Positions 27,807-41,504 of a stretch of 64,000 bases of DNA are shown here, one piece after another. The translations under genes were made by a program, and so were the position numbers. Position 1 is the stretch's first letter, and each line of letters starts with the position of its first letter. Source of the stretch: Leclercia pneumoniae (GTDB lineage Bacteria > Pseudomonadota > Gammaproteobacteria > Enterobacterales > Enterobacteriaceae); contig NZ_CP071383.1 in NCBI RefSeq assembly GCF_017348915.1, forward strand, positions 186,001-250,000, read 5' to 3'. Below the pieces are notes generated by a model, which made no database searches, was not told the DNA's origin, and worked only from the letters and a program-made list of their open reading frames with translations.

Positions 27807-27830
27807 AAAAAGCTTCTGCAGTGCAGAAGC
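27807..27830 (-). terminator. rsd terminator-like hairpin at the edge of the thiC leader
   Basis: On the minus strand the stem GCTTCTGC / GCAGAAGC (27812-27830) is followed by five T. It sits about 35 bases after the rsd stop and only four bases before the riboswitch. It may end rsd transcripts, or be the first hairpin of the thiC leader if the promoter at 27840-27868 is used. Confidence 0.75.
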
Positions 27831-27839
27831 GGTGTAGAT

Positions 27840-27868
27840 AAATTACGCGCTAACGGCTAATAACTCAA
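27840..27868 (-). promoter_or_regulatory. candidate thiC promoter overlapping the rsd stop codon
   Basis: On the minus strand TTGAGT (27863-27868) and TAATTT (27840-27845) are separated by exactly 17 bases. The -35 box covers the rsd stop codon region. Confidence 0.5.
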
Positions 27869-28362
27869 GCAGGCCGGGCGATGTGATCTTCGTTGCTGGC
27901 GGTCAGATCGTTATCCAGTGCCAGTGCGATCAGCTTATCCTCTAGCGTGAAGCGCTCTTCCAGTGCTTCACCCAGGTCGGACAGCGCCTGCTGAAACTCA
28001 AGATAGTTATCATGATCGATAGCGTTCTCAAGCGTGGAATCGTAGTAATCCATTATCTGCTGGGTGTTAGCTTCCAGCTGCGGATAAATTTTGGTGGCGG
28101 CTAATACCGGGGTATCGCCTTCCATTTCACCGATAATACGTTCATAAATATTAAAATGACCGTCGGACAGGTAATCCACCAGGCTTTGACAAAAATCATC
28201 GAGTGCCTTCTCGTTCAGGCGCATAAACGACTCTTTGCCAGGCTTAATGCCAACCAGATTGTAGTAGGCAACAAGAAGATGCTTGCGCACGTGTAGCCAG
28301 CGATCGACCAGGTTATTACTACCTCCAACGCGCTCTGTCAGGCTTTCTAGCTGGTTTAGCAT
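27865..28362 (-). CDS. rsd: anti-sigma-70 factor Rsd
   Basis: Binds sigma-70 region 4 in stationary phase and helps shift polymerase to alternative sigma factors; in E. coli it also stimulates SpoT. All-helical, 165 residues, slightly longer than the 158 of E. coli because of a different C-terminal tail (SNEDHIARPA). The core VDRWLHVRKHLLVAYYNLVG is conserved. It is divergent from nudC and sits upstream of the thi operon. Confidence 0.95.
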   Translation of the reverse strand: MLNQLESLTERVGGSNNLVDRWLHVRKHLLVAYYNLVGIKPGKESFMRLNEKALDDFCQSLVDYLSDGHFNIYERIIGEMEGDTPVLAATKIYPQLEANTQQIMDYYDSTLENAIDHDNYLEFQQALSDLGEALEERFTLEDKLIALALDNDLTASNEDHIARPA

Positions 28363-28458
28363 GTTTGACTCCGCAAGGTTAAGATTAAAAGCTGCCCACC
28401 CAAAAATGTAATGATAATGTTACCAACATGCCTGTGAAGCGAAGGTAGTGCAATAGAT

Positions 28459-29232
28459 ATGGATCGTATTATTGAAAAATTAGATCGCGGCTGGTGGATC
28501 GTCAGCCATGAACAAAAATTATGGTTGCCTGCCGGGGAATTACCACACGGTGAGGCAGGAAATTTCGATCTTGTGGGGCAACACGCACTGCAGATCGGCG
28601 AATGGCAGGGCGATCCTGTGTGGTTGATCCAACAACATCGCCGTCAGGATATGGGATCGGTTCGTCAGGTGATTGATCAGGATGTCGGCCTGTTTCAACT
28701 GGCGGGACGCGGTGTGCAACTGGCGGAATTTTATCGTTCACATAAGTTCTGTGGCTACTGTGGGCATACCATGCAGCCGAGCAAAACCGAGTGGGCAATG
28801 CTCTGTAGCCACTGCCGCGAGCGCTACTATCCACAGATTGCGCCGTGCATTATTGTCGCTATCCGGCGGGAAGACAGCATCCTGCTGGCGCAGCATGCCC
28901 GTCACCGTAACGGAATACATACCGTGCTTGCCGGGTTCGTTGAAGTGGGCGAAACCCTGGAGCAGGCGGTGGCGCGTGAAGTGATGGAGGAGAGCGGGAT
29001 CACGGTTAAAAATCTTCGCTATGTCACCTCGCAGCCGTGGCCATTCCCCATGTCATTGATGACCGCGTTCATGGCTGACTATGACGACGGTGAGATCGTG
29101 ATTGACCCGAAAGAGCTGCTGAACGCCAGCTGGTATCGCTATGACGATCTGCCCTTGTTACCCCCAGCGGGAACGGTGGCGCGTCGGCTGATAGAAGATA
29201 CCGTGGCAATGTGTCGGGCCGAGTATGAATGA
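28459..29232 (+). CDS. nudC: NAD-capped RNA hydrolase / NADH pyrophosphatase NudC
   Basis: Nudix enzyme that removes NAD caps from RNA and hydrolyses NADH. It has 257 residues. The zinc site uses CGYCGH and [10 protein letters not shown] (about 98-123). The Nudix box [20 protein letters not shown] lies near 158-177, and the NudC-specific SQPWPFPMS follows. It is divergent from rsd and upstream of hemE, as in E. coli. Confidence 0.97.
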   Translation: MDRIIEKLDRGWWIVSHEQKLWLPAGELPHGEAGNFDLVGQHALQIGEWQGDPVWLIQQHRRQDMGSVRQVIDQDVGLFQLAGRGVQLAEFYRSHKFCGYCGHTMQPSKTEWAMLCSHCRERYYPQIAPCIIVAIRREDSILLAQHARHRNGIHTVLAGFVEVGETLEQAVAREVMEESGITVKNLRYVTSQPWPFPMSLMTAFMADYDDGEIVIDPKELLNASWYRYDDLPLLPPAGTVARRLIEDTVAMCRAEYE

Positions 29233-29272
29233 CGTGATACACTGAGGCCATGACGCTTAAGGAACTGCAACA

Positions 29273-30337
29273 ATGACCGAACTGAAGAACGATCGTTATC
29301 TGCGTGCGCTGCTGCGCCAACCCGTTGATATCACCCCGGTATGGATGATGCGCCAGGCTGGCCGTTATCTGCCAGAGTACAAAGCCACCCGTGCTCAGGC
29401 CGGCGATTTTATGTCGCTGTGCAAAAATGCCGAGCTGGCTTGCGAAGTGACCCTCCAGCCGCTGCGCCGCTATCCGCTTGATGCTGCGATCCTCTTCTCG
29501 GATATTCTGACCATTCCGGATGCGATGGGCCTTGGCCTCTATTTCGAAACCGGTGAAGGTCCACGCTTCTCTTCTCCGATTAAAAACAGAGCCGACATCG
29601 ATAACCTGCCCATCCCGGATCCGGAGCAAGAGCTGGGTTATGTGATGAACGCAGTGCGAACGATTCGTCGTGAGCTGAAGGGGGAAGTGCCCCTGATTGG
29701 CTTCTCCGGTAGCCCGTGGACGCTGGCGACCTACATGGTAGAAGGCGGTAGTAGCAAAGCCTTTACCCTGATCAAAAAGATGATGTATGCCGATCCGTTA
29801 GCCCTGCACGCACTGCTCGACAAGCTGGCGAAGAGCGTCACCCTCTATCTCAATGCGCAGATTAAAGCGGGTGCCCAGTCGGTGATGATTTTCGATACCT
29901 GGGGCGGCGTGCTTACCGGTCGTGACTACCAGCAATTCTCGCTCTATTACATGCACAAAATTGTGGATGGCCTGCTGCGTGAAAACGAAGGTCGTCGCGT
30001 ACCAGTAACTCTGTTTACCAAGGGCGGCGGACAGTGGCTTGAAGCCATGGCGGAGACCGGTTGTGATGCGCTGGGCCTCGACTGGACCACCGATATCGCC
30101 GATGCGCGTCGTCGCGTGGGCGACAAAGTCGCGCTACAGGGCAATATGGATCCTTCCATGCTCTATGCGCCGGCTGCGCGTATTGAAGAAGAAGTGTCGA
30201 CTATACTTTCTGGTTTCGGCCAAGGTGAAGGCCACGTCTTTAACCTCGGCCACGGTATTCATCAGGATGTACCGCCTGAGCATGCAGGCGTATTTGTGGA
30301 GGCGGTGCACCGGCTTTCTGCGCAGTATCATATTTAA
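29273..30337 (+). CDS. hemE: uroporphyrinogen decarboxylase
   Basis: Decarboxylates the four acetate side chains of uroporphyrinogen III to give coproporphyrinogen III in heme synthesis. It has 354 residues with the signature [11 protein letters not shown] near residue 24-34 and the second motif [13 protein letters not shown]. It lies 40 bases after nudC and nine bases before nfi. Confidence 0.98.
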   Translation: MTELKNDRYLRALLRQPVDITPVWMMRQAGRYLPEYKATRAQAGDFMSLCKNAELACEVTLQPLRRYPLDAAILFSDILTIPDAMGLGLYFETGEGPRFSSPIKNRADIDNLPIPDPEQELGYVMNAVRTIRRELKGEVPLIGFSGSPWTLATYMVEGGSSKAFTLIKKMMYADPLALHALLDKLAKSVTLYLNAQIKAGAQSVMIFDTWGGVLTGRDYQQFSLYYMHKIVDGLLRENEGRRVPVTLFTKGGGQWLEAMAETGCDALGLDWTTDIADARRRVGDKVALQGNMDPSMLYAPAARIEEEVSTILSGFGQGEGHVFNLGHGIHQDVPPEHAGVFVEAVHRLSAQYHI

Positions 30338-30346
30338 GGAGTGGTT

Positions 30347-31018
30347 ATGGATCTCGCGTCGCTACGCGCTCAGCAAATTGAACTGGCCTCATCAGTGATT
30401 CGAGAGGATCGTCTGGATACGGATCCTCCGCAGTACATTGGCGGGGCAGATGTCGGATTTGAGCAGGGTGGCGAAGTGACGCGGGCGGCGATGGTGATAC
30501 TGAAGTATCCGTCGTTAGAGCTGGTGGAGTACAAGGTTGCGCGTATTGCCACCACCATGCCCTATATTCCGGGCTTCCTCTCTTTTCGCGAATATCCCGC
30601 GCTGTTGGCAGCGTGGGAGCAACTCTCACAAAAACCTGACCTGCTGTTTGTAGATGGACATGGCATTTCCCACCCCCGTCGCTTAGGCGTCGCCAGTCAT
30701 TTTGGCCTGCTGGTCGATGTCCCCACTATCGGAGTCGCGAAAAAGCGCCTGTGCGGTAAGTTTGAGCCGCTCTCTGCCGAACCGGGCGCCCTGGCACCGT
30801 TGATAGACAAAAACGAACAGCTGGCATGGGTCTGGCGCAGTAAAGCGCGCTGCAATCCGCTGTTTGTGGCAACCGGGCATCGGGTCAGTACCGACACCGC
30901 CCTGGCATGGGTACAGCGCTGCATGAGAGGCTACCGTCTGCCCGAGCCGACGCGCTGGGCGGATGCCGTGGCATCAGGCCGTCCGGCATTTGTTCGTTGG
31001 CAGGAAATTCAGCCCTGA
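30347..31018 (+). CDS. nfi: endonuclease V (deoxyinosine 3'-endonuclease)
   Basis: Nicks DNA one base 3' of deoxyinosine, starting repair of deaminated adenine. It has 223 residues from the ATG at 30347, which is preceded by AAGGAG; a GTG two codons upstream would overlap that ribosome binding site. Conserved residues include the catalytic GADVGFE region, the [10 protein letters not shown] wedge motif and [12 protein letters not shown]. Confidence 0.96.
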   Translation: MDLASLRAQQIELASSVIREDRLDTDPPQYIGGADVGFEQGGEVTRAAMVILKYPSLELVEYKVARIATTMPYIPGFLSFREYPALLAAWEQLSQKPDLLFVDGHGISHPRRLGVASHFGLLVDVPTIGVAKKRLCGKFEPLSAEPGALAPLIDKNEQLAWVWRSKARCNPLFVATGHRVSTDTALAWVQRCMRGYRLPEPTRWADAVASGRPAFVRWQEIQP

Positions 31019-31059
31019 TTCAGGTACACTGCGGCTAATTTCCGATTAGAGATCTCATC

Positions 31060-31650
31060 ATGTTACAAAACCCGATTCATCTGCGCCTTGAGAAGCTGGA
31101 GAGCTGGCAGCACGTCACCTTTATGGCCTGTCTTTGCGAGCGCATGTATCCCAACTACGCCGTATTCTGCAAAGAGACGGCGTTTGGTGAGGGGCAGATC
31201 TATCGCCGCATCCTCGACCTGGTGTGGGAGACGCTGACGGTGAAAGATGCGAAGGTGAATTTTGACTCTCAGCTCGAGAAGCTGGAAGAGGCGATTCCTG
31301 CGGCAGACGACTACGAAGTCTATGGCGTCTATCCGGCTATTGATGCCTGCGTGGCATTAAGTGAACTGATCCACTCCCGCCTAAGTGGCGAAACGCTGGA
31401 GCATGCCATTGAGGTCAGTAAGGCCTCTATCACGACGGTTGCGATGCTGGAGATGACCCAGGAAGGGCGTGAAATGACCGACGAAGAGCTCAGAGCGAAC
31501 CCGGCGGTTGAGCAAGAGTGGGACATTCAGTGGGAAATTTTCCGCCTGCTGGCAGAGTGCGAAGAACGCGACATTGAGCTGATTAAAGGTCTGCGCGCAG
31601 ACTTGCGTGAGGCGGGTGAGAGTAATATTGGTATAAATATTAACCAGTGA
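31060..31650 (+). CDS. yjaG: DUF416 family protein YjaG
   Basis: A 196-residue, mostly helical acidic protein with no signal peptide or membrane segment. It matches enterobacterial YjaG (N-terminus LQNPIHLRLEKLESWQHVTFM). Its biochemical role is not established. It stands between nfi and hupA in the conserved order. Confidence 0.92.
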   Translation: MLQNPIHLRLEKLESWQHVTFMACLCERMYPNYAVFCKETAFGEGQIYRRILDLVWETLTVKDAKVNFDSQLEKLEEAIPAADDYEVYGVYPAIDACVALSELIHSRLSGETLEHAIEVSKASITTVAMLEMTQEGREMTDEELRANPAVEQEWDIQWEIFRLLAECEERDIELIKGLRADLREAGESNIGININQ

Positions 31651-31704
31651 GACAACAAAACGTGATTTAACGCCTGTTTTGTCATGCCTGCACTCTTCCC
31701 TTCT

Positions 31705-31733
31705 GCCCCCCGTCTGGTCTACATTTGGGGGGC
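31705..31733 (+). promoter_or_regulatory. GC-rich dyad in the hupA upstream region
   Basis: GCCCCCC (31705-31711) and GGGGGGC (31727-31733) form a 7-bp inverted repeat flanking a TACATT -10-like box, about 105 bases upstream of hupA. A similar element precedes E. coli hupA. It may be part of the promoter or the leader structure. Confidence 0.45.
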
Positions 31734-31836
31734 GAAAATAAGTGGCTATCGGTGCGTGTATGCAGGAGAGTGCTTTTTTGGCATTTTCGTCGCACTCGAT
31801 GCTTAGCAAGCGATAAACACATTGAAAGGATAACTT

Positions 31837-32109
31837 ATGAACAAGACTCAACTGATTGATGTAATTGCGGACAAAGCTGATCTGTCTAAAGTACAGGCTA
31901 AAGCTGCTCTGGAATCCACCCTGGCTGCAATTACTGAGTCTCTGAAAGAAGGCGATGCTGTACAACTGGTAGGTTTCGGTACCTTCAAAGTGAACCACCG
32001 CGCTGAGCGTACTGGCCGCAACCCGCAGACCGGTAAAGAGATCAAAATCGCCGCTGCAAACGTGCCGGCTTTTGTATCTGGTAAAGCACTGAAAGACGCA
32101 GTTAAGTAA
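31837..32109 (+). CDS. hupA: DNA-binding protein HU-alpha
   Basis: Nucleoid protein of 90 residues that bends DNA as a homodimer or with HU-beta. The arm region [20 protein letters not shown] carries the intercalating proline. Codon use is highly biased. It precedes yjaH. Confidence 0.98.
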   Translation: MNKTQLIDVIADKADLSKVQAKAALESTLAAITESLKEGDAVQLVGFGTFKVNHRAERTGRNPQTGKEIKIAAANVPAFVSGKALKDAVK

Positions 32110-32114
32110 GACGC

Positions 32115-32813
32115 GTGGCAGTGAACAGTTTTAACGAAGGGGCGGTTTCGCCCCTTTTGTCTGTCTGGCGCCAGGCCCTGGCTCTGGCAGGCGTGCTGTT
32201 GCTCTCTGCCTGTAGTCGCGACGCCTCTCTGCCGGCCTTTACCGCCAGCGGATATGCCGATAATCAGGGGGCAGTGCGTATCTGGCGTAAAGATTCAGAC
32301 GACGACGTTCACCTGCTTTCCGCTTTCAGCCCCTGGCATAGTGGCAGTACCACAACCAGCGAATACCGCTGGCAAGGTGATACTCTCGCCCTTATCGAAC
32401 TGAACATTTACAGCGCCACCCCGGAACATGTGCGGATACGTTTTGATGACCGCGGCGAGCTGAGCTTTATGCAGCACGAAACGGGGGGGCAAAAGCAGCA
32501 ACTCTCCAGCGACCAAATCGCGCTCTACCGTTATCGTGCCGATCAAATCCGTCAGACCAGCGATGCGCTGCGTCAGGGGCGCGTGGTGCTGCGTCAGGGG
32601 CGCTGGCATAGCGATGGTACGGTGACAACCTGTGAGGGGCAGACGGTGAAGCCTGAACTGGAGTCCTGGGCCACCGAACATATTGAACGTCGTCAGCGTC
32701 ACTCTTCTATGGAAGTCAGCATCGCGTGGCTTGAGGCACCGGAAGGTTCTCAGCTTTTACTGGTGGCGAACGAAGATTTCTGTACCTGGCAGCCGACGGA
32801 AAAGAGTTTTTAA
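32115..32813 (+). CDS. yjaH: lipoprotein YjaH (DUF1481 family)
   Basis: Predicted lipoprotein with a hydrophobic leader and lipobox LLSAC (Cys33 if the GTG at 32115 is the start). The remaining 200 residues are soluble and presumably periplasmic. The start is uncertain: GTG at 32115 or 32121, or TTG at 32157. The upstream starts would place the hupA terminator hairpin (32138-32157) within the coding region. Function is unknown. In E. coli zraPSR follows; here the convergent purD is next. Confidence 0.82.
   Translation: MAVNSFNEGAVSPLLSVWRQALALAGVLLLSACSRDASLPAFTASGYADNQGAVRIWRKDSDDDVHLLSAFSPWHSGSTTTSEYRWQGDTLALIELNIYSATPEHVRIRFDDRGELSFMQHETGGQKQQLSSDQIALYRYRADQIRQTSDALRQGRVVLRQGRWHSDGTVTTCEGQTVKPELESWATEHIERRQRHSSMEVSIAWLEAPEGSQLLLVANEDFCTWQPTEKSF
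32138..32158 (+). terminator. hupA terminator inside the 5' part of yjaH
   Basis: GGGGCG / CGCCCC stem with a GTTT loop (32139-32154) followed by four T, about 30 bases after the hupA stop. Any yjaH start at 32115 or 32121 lies upstream of it, so yjaH would depend on readthrough. Confidence 0.75.
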
Positions 32814-32815
32814 GT

Positions 32816-32858
32816 CCCCTCTCCCTTGAGGGAGAGGGTTAGGGTGAGGGTGAGGGGG
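32816..32858. repeat. GGGTGAGGG-type repeat between yjaH and purD
   Basis: CCCCTCTCCCT / AGGGAGAGGG stem followed by two tandem GGGTGAGGG units. It fills the whole gap between the convergent yjaH and purD stops and belongs to the same family as 69-146 and 45774-45809. Confidence 0.8.
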
Positions 32859-32860
32859 AA

Positions 32861-34153
32861 TTACTCCCCCTGCTCACGCGCAATCGCACGATAACCGATA
32901 TCCTGACGGCTGAAGCTGCCGTTCCAGTGGATATCTGCCATCAGCTCATAGGCGCGCTTCTGTGCCTCAGCAACGGTGTGTCCGAGTGCGGTCGCGCACA
33001 GTACGCGGCCACCGTTGGTTAAGACACGATCGTCGTCTGCCAGCGTCGTGCCGGCGTGGAACACTTTCGCGCCATCTATCGCTTCCAGCGGCAGGCCGTG
33101 GATCTCGTCACCGGTGTTGTAACTCCCCGGATAACCGCCCGCCGCAATCACCACGCCCAGAGAGGCACGCTCGTCCCACTCAGAGGTTTGCTCATCGAGT
33201 TTGCCTTCGCAGGCTGCCAGGCAGAGTTCGACCAGGTCCGATTTCATGCGCAGCATGATGGGCTGGGTTTCCGGATCGCCAAAGCGGCAGTTGAACTCAA
33301 TGACTTTCGGGTTGCCCTGCTTATCGATCATCAGGCCCGCGTACAGGAAACCGGTATAGGTATTGCCTTCTGCGGCCATCCCTTTCACGGTAGGCCAGAT
33401 GATGCGCTCCATGGTCCGCTGATGCACTTCGTCAGTGACCACAGGCGCAGGAGAGTAAGCGCCCATCCCACCGGTATTCGGGCCGGTGTCTGCGTTACCC
33501 ACGCGCTTATGGTCCTGGCTGGTGGCCATAGGCAGCACATGCTCCCCATCAACCATCACGATAAAGCTCGCCTCTTCGCCGTCGAGGAACTCTTCGATGA
33601 CGATACGATGGCCTGCGTCGCCAAAGGCGTTACCTGCCAGCATATCCTGTACGGCAGCTTCGGCTTCTTCGAGGGTCATCGCCACGATTACGCCTTTACC
33701 GGCGGCCAGGCCATCCGCCTTGATAACAATAGGGGCGCCTTTCTCACGCAGATAAGCCAGCGCGGGTTCGACTTCAGTAAAGTTCTGGTATTCCGCCGTC
33801 GGGATCTTATGCCGGGCAAGGAAATCTTTGGTGAAGGCTTTGGAGCCTTCCAGTTGAGCGGCGCCCTCGGTCGGGCCGAAGATTTTCAGGCCTGCCGCGC
33901 GGAAGGCGTCAACAACGCCAATTACCAGCGGCGCTTCCGGGCCGACGATGGTCAGATCGATCTTCTCGCTCTGAGCAAAGCTCAGCAGGGCGGGTATATC
34001 CGTCACACCAATCGCCACGTTCTGCAGCGTTGGCTCCAGCGCCGTGCCGGCATTGCCGGGGGCCACAAAAACGGTTTCGACCCGTGGAGACTGCGCGGCT
34101 TTCCATGCCAGGGCGTGCTCACGCCCGCCGTTACCAATTACTAATACTTTCAT
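32861..34153 (-). CDS. purD: phosphoribosylamine-glycine ligase PurD
   Basis: ATP-grasp enzyme making glycinamide ribonucleotide, the second step of purine synthesis. It has 430 residues: N domain with GNGGREHALAWK at 7-18, then the ATP-grasp domain with KADGLAAGKGV and the metal site EFNCRFGDPETQ. It lies 15 bases downstream of purH in the purHD operon. Confidence 0.97.
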   Translation of the reverse strand: MKVLVIGNGGREHALAWKAAQSPRVETVFVAPGNAGTALEPTLQNVAIGVTDIPALLSFAQSEKIDLTIVGPEAPLVIGVVDAFRAAGLKIFGPTEGAAQLEGSKAFTKDFLARHKIPTAEYQNFTEVEPALAYLREKGAPIVIKADGLAAGKGVIVAMTLEEAEAAVQDMLAGNAFGDAGHRIVIEEFLDGEEASFIVMVDGEHVLPMATSQDHKRVGNADTGPNTGGMGAYSPAPVVTDEVHQRTMERIIWPTVKGMAAEGNTYTGFLYAGLMIDKQGNPKVIEFNCRFGDPETQPIMLRMKSDLVELCLAACEGKLDEQTSEWDERASLGVVIAAGGYPGSYNTGDEIHGLPLEAIDGAKVFHAGTTLADDDRVLTNGGRVLCATALGHTVAEAQKRAYELMADIHWNGSFSRQDIGYRAIAREQGE

Positions 34154-34168
34154 TGTCTGCTCCGGGAA

Positions 34169-35758
34169 TTAATGACGGAAATGGCGCATGTCGGTGAAGA
34201 TCATCGCGATGCCGTGCTCATCGGCTGCGGCAATCACTTCATCATCGCGGATAGAGCCGCCAGGCTGGATCACACAGGTGATGCCCACTGCAGCAGCCGC
34301 GTCGATACCGTCACGGAACGGGAAGAAGGCGTCGGACGCCATGGCGGAGCCTTTTACTTCCAGACCTTCGTCGCCCGCTTTGATACCCGCAATTTTAGCG
34401 GAGTAGACGCGGCTCATCTGGCCTGCGCCTATGCCAATGGTCATGTTCTCTTTCGCATAGACGATGGCGTTAGATTTAACGAACTTGGCAACCTTCCAGC
34501 AGAACAGCGCATCACGCAGCTCTTGTTCGGTAGGTTGACGTTTGCTCACAACGCGCAGGTCTTTTTCGCTTACCATTCCGAGGTCACGATCTTGTACCAG
34601 CAGACCACCATTAACACGTTTGAAATCAAGGCCCGGTACGCGCTCTGCCCACTGACCGCAAATCAGTACGCGCACGTTCTGTTTCGCGGCGGTAATTTTC
34701 AGCGCTTCTTCGGTGGCAGAAGGGGCGATGATCACTTCAACAAACTGGCGGGAGATAATGGCCTGTGCGGTTTCGGCGTCCAGCTCACGGTTAAAGGCAA
34801 TGATGCCGCCAAACGCGGAGGTTGGGTCGGTTTTGTAAGCACGGTCGTAAGCATCCAGAATAGAGGTGCTTACCGCGACACCGCATGGGTTGGCGTGCTT
34901 CACAATCACGCAAGCTGGTTCGCTGAACTCTTTCACGCACTCCAGCGCGGCGTCAGTATCCGCGATGTTGTTGTAAGAGAGCGCCTTGCCCTGTACTTGT
35001 TGTGCGGTGGCAACAGAAGCTTCTTTTACTTCTTCTTCTATATAGAAGGCAGCCTGCTGGTGGCTATTCTCGCCATAGCGCATGTCCTGCTTCTTAATGA
35101 AGTTGAGATTCAGGGTGCGAGAGAAGCGGCCGGAAGGCTCGTTACTTTCACCATGATAGGCTGGCACCAGGCTACCAAAGTAATTGGCAATCATACTGTC
35201 GTAGGCGGCAGTGTGTTCGAAGGCTTTAATCGCCAGGTCGAAGCGCGTCTCAAGATTCAGAGAGCCTTCGTTGGCATCCATCTCTTTAATAATGGCGTCG
35301 TAGTCGCTGCTCTTCACCACGATGGCCACATCTTTATGGTTCTTGGCAGCGGAGCGCACCATGGTTGGGCCGCCGATATCAATATTCTCTACCGCATCTT
35401 CCAGCGAGCAGCCTTCACGGGCAACGGTCTGGGCGAACGGGTACAGGTTAACGACAACCATGTCGATCGGCGCGATCCCGTGTTGTTCCATAATACCGTC
35501 GTCCTGACCGCGACGGCCCAGAATGCCGCCGTGAACTTTCGGGTGCAGGGTTTTGACGCGTCCGTCCATCATTTCCGGGAATCCGGTGTAATCGGAGACT
35601 TCGGTTACCGGCAGACCTTTATCTGCTAACAGGCGAGCGGTACCGCCAGTAGACAGCAGCTCTACACCACGTGCAGAAAGCGCCTGAGCGAATTCGACGA
35701 TACCGGCTTTATCAGAAACACTGAGCAGAGCGCGGCGGACTGGACGACGTTGTTGCAT
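34169..35758 (-). CDS. purH: bifunctional AICAR transformylase / IMP cyclohydrolase PurH
   Basis: Catalyses the last two steps to IMP. It has 529 residues from the ATG at 35756-35758 ([17 protein letters not shown]); an ATG seven codons upstream lacks support from the family. The IMP cyclohydrolase domain is N-terminal (1-200) and the transformylase domain C-terminal, with KHANPCG and the C-terminal FTDMRHFRH. It is divergent from the rRNA operon and has a PurR operator upstream. Confidence 0.97.
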   Translation of the reverse strand: MQQRRPVRRALLSVSDKAGIVEFAQALSARGVELLSTGGTARLLADKGLPVTEVSDYTGFPEMMDGRVKTLHPKVHGGILGRRGQDDGIMEQHGIAPIDMVVVNLYPFAQTVAREGCSLEDAVENIDIGGPTMVRSAAKNHKDVAIVVKSSDYDAIIKEMDANEGSLNLETRFDLAIKAFEHTAAYDSMIANYFGSLVPAYHGESNEPSGRFSRTLNLNFIKKQDMRYGENSHQQAAFYIEEEVKEASVATAQQVQGKALSYNNIADTDAALECVKEFSEPACVIVKHANPCGVAVSTSILDAYDRAYKTDPTSAFGGIIAFNRELDAETAQAIISRQFVEVIIAPSATEEALKITAAKQNVRVLICGQWAERVPGLDFKRVNGGLLVQDRDLGMVSEKDLRVVSKRQPTEQELRDALFCWKVAKFVKSNAIVYAKENMTIGIGAGQMSRVYSAKIAGIKAGDEGLEVKGSAMASDAFFPFRDGIDAAAAVGITCVIQPGGSIRDDEVIAAADEHGIAMIFTDMRHFRH

Positions 35759-35865
35759 GGTAAATCCCCTGGATTTCACGATTACAGAGAGCGTTAGGTG
35801 AATTTTCTTTAGAAAAACTCAGCTAACACACCTTGCGGGGCGTTTTATTTAGCGCGAGCATTTTA

Positions 35866-35881
35866 ACGAAAACGTTTGCGC
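35866..35881 (-). promoter_or_regulatory. PurR operator of purHD
   Basis: The minus strand reads GCGCAAACGTTTTCGT, a near-perfect PurR palindrome (consensus ACGCAAACGTTTTCGT). It lies 108 bases upstream of purH. PurR with hypoxanthine or guanine would repress purHD. Confidence 0.93.
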
Positions 35882-35998
35882 ACCGCTCGTCATTTTTCAC
35901 TTTTTCGCTGCATTGTGGATAAGTCTGTGTGTAATCAGGTATAAAGCGGGGTTTTGCTGGGGAATGCAGCAGTCAGTCATTTTTATGTCATTTTTCTA

Positions 35999-36026
35999 TT
36001 GCGGCCTGCAGAGAACTCCCTATAAT
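35999..36026 (+). promoter_or_regulatory. rRNA operon promoter P1
   Basis: A -35 box TTGCGG (35999-36004), a 16-base spacer and a -10 box TATAAT (36021-36026), followed by the GC-rich discriminator GCGCC. The A/T-rich stretch upstream (35980-35998) resembles an UP element. This is the growth-rate-regulated rrn promoter. Confidence 0.88.
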
Positions 36027-36109
36027 GCGCCTCCATCGACACGGCAGATGTGAATCACTTCACACAAACAGCCGGTTCGGTTGAAGAGAAAAAATCCTGA
36101 AATTCAGGG

Positions 36110-36137
36110 TTGACTCTGAAAGAGGAAAGCGTAATAT
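36110..36137 (+). promoter_or_regulatory. rRNA operon promoter P2
   Basis: TTGACT (36110-36115), a 16-base spacer and TAATAT (36132-36137), about 110 bases after P1, as in E. coli rrn operons. Confidence 0.85.
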
Positions 36138-36177
36138 ACGCCACCTCGCAACGGTGAGCTGAAAGCCGCGTTGCACT

Positions 36178-36189
36178 GCTCTTTAACAA
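36178..36189 (+). promoter_or_regulatory. boxA antitermination signal of the 16S leader
   Basis: TGCTCTTTAACA matches the rrn boxA that loads NusB-S10 and prevents Rho termination. A second boxA-like TGCTCTTTAAAA lies before 23S at 38096-38107. Confidence 0.85.
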
Positions 36190-36318
36190 TTTATCAGACA
36201 ATCTGTGTGGGCACTCAAAGTGACATGGATTCTTAATGTCTTCGGACAATAAATGAATACCAAGTCTCTGAGTGAACACGTAATTCATTACGAAGTTTAA
36301 TTCACGAGCATCAAACTT

Positions 36319-37860
<1,542 letters not shown>

Positions 37861-37945
37861 CCTTAAAGAACCTGCCTTTGTAGTGTCCACACAGATTGTC
37901 TGATAGATGTAAAGAAGCAAGGCGTCTTGCGATTGAGACTTTAGT

Positions 37946-38021
37946 GTCCCCTTCGTCTAGAGGCCCAGGACACCGCCCTTTCACGGCGGTAACAGGGGTT
38001 CGAATCCCCTAGGGGACGCCA
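37946..38021 (+). tRNA. gltV: tRNA-Glu (anticodon TTC) in the 16S-23S spacer
   Basis: A 76-nt cloverleaf with acceptor GTCCCCT / AGGGGAC, anticodon TTC in CCTTTCACGG and encoded CCA. The single Glu tRNA marks this as a gltT/gltV-type operon rather than an Ile-Ala type. Confidence 0.98.
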
Positions 38022-38053
38022 CTTGCTGGTTTGTGAGTGAAAGTCACCTGCCT

Positions 38054-38095
38054 CAATATCTCAAAACTAACTCAGTGAGTTATGTTTGAGATATT
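38054..38095 (+). other. spacer hairpin between tRNA-Glu and 23S rRNA
   Basis: AATATCTCAAA...CTAACTC and GAGTTAT...TTTGAGATATT form a long imperfect stem with an AGT-containing loop. It is part of the pre-23S processing region and ends just before the second boxA. Confidence 0.6.
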
Positions 38096-38204
38096 TGCTC
38101 TTTAAAAATCTGGATCAAGCTGAAAATTGAAACGACACACAGTTAATGTGTGTTCGAGTCTCTCAAATTTTCGCAATCAGAAGTGAAACATCTTCGGGTT
38201 GTGA

Positions 38205-41110
<2,906 letters not shown>

Positions 41111-41179
41111 ACAACGCCGAAGCTGTTTCGGCGAAGAGACAGAGACAATTTTCAGCTGTGATACAGATTTAACAGAATT

Positions 41180-41299
41180 TGCCTGGCGGCTTTAGCGCGG
41201 TGGTCCCACCTGACCCCATGCCGAACTCAGAAGTGAAACGCCGTAGCGCCGATGGTAGTGTGGGGTCTCCCCATGCGAGAGTAGGGAACTGCCAGGCAT
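41180..41299 (+). rRNA. rrfE: 5S ribosomal RNA
   Basis: A 120-nt gene, TGCCTGGCGGC ... CTGCCAGGCAT, with the terminal helix 1 intact. It is the last rRNA gene of the operon, 69 bases after 23S. Confidence 0.98.
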
Positions 41300-41307
41300 C
41301 AATTAGA

Positions 41308-41341
41308 AGAACCCCGTACCTTAAGGTGCGGGGTTTTTTGC
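41308..41341 (+). terminator. rRNA operon terminator
   Basis: ACCCCGTACC / GGTGCGGGGT stem with a TTAA loop (one G-T pair), followed by six T, directly after 5S. Confidence 0.92.
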
Positions 41342-41461
41342 TTTGCAATCTTATCCATTTTATAACCCATCCGATCCTACCATTTACCTTCCTTGAAACT
41401 TTCTCACCTTTCCCATCCCTGACTCGACATTTCGACGATTCCTGGTTATTGTCAGCTATCT

Positions 41462-41485
41462 GGATGTCTAAACGTTTATACGTAT
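41462..41485 (+). promoter_or_regulatory. three tandem MetJ boxes upstream of metA
   Basis: GGATGTCT, AAACGTTT and ATACGTAT are consecutive 8-bp units resembling AGACGTCT, ending 19 bases before the metA ATG. MetJ with S-adenosylmethionine would repress metA here. Confidence 0.85.
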
Positions 41486-41504
41486 GCTTTGAGGATGTAA
41501 GGTT

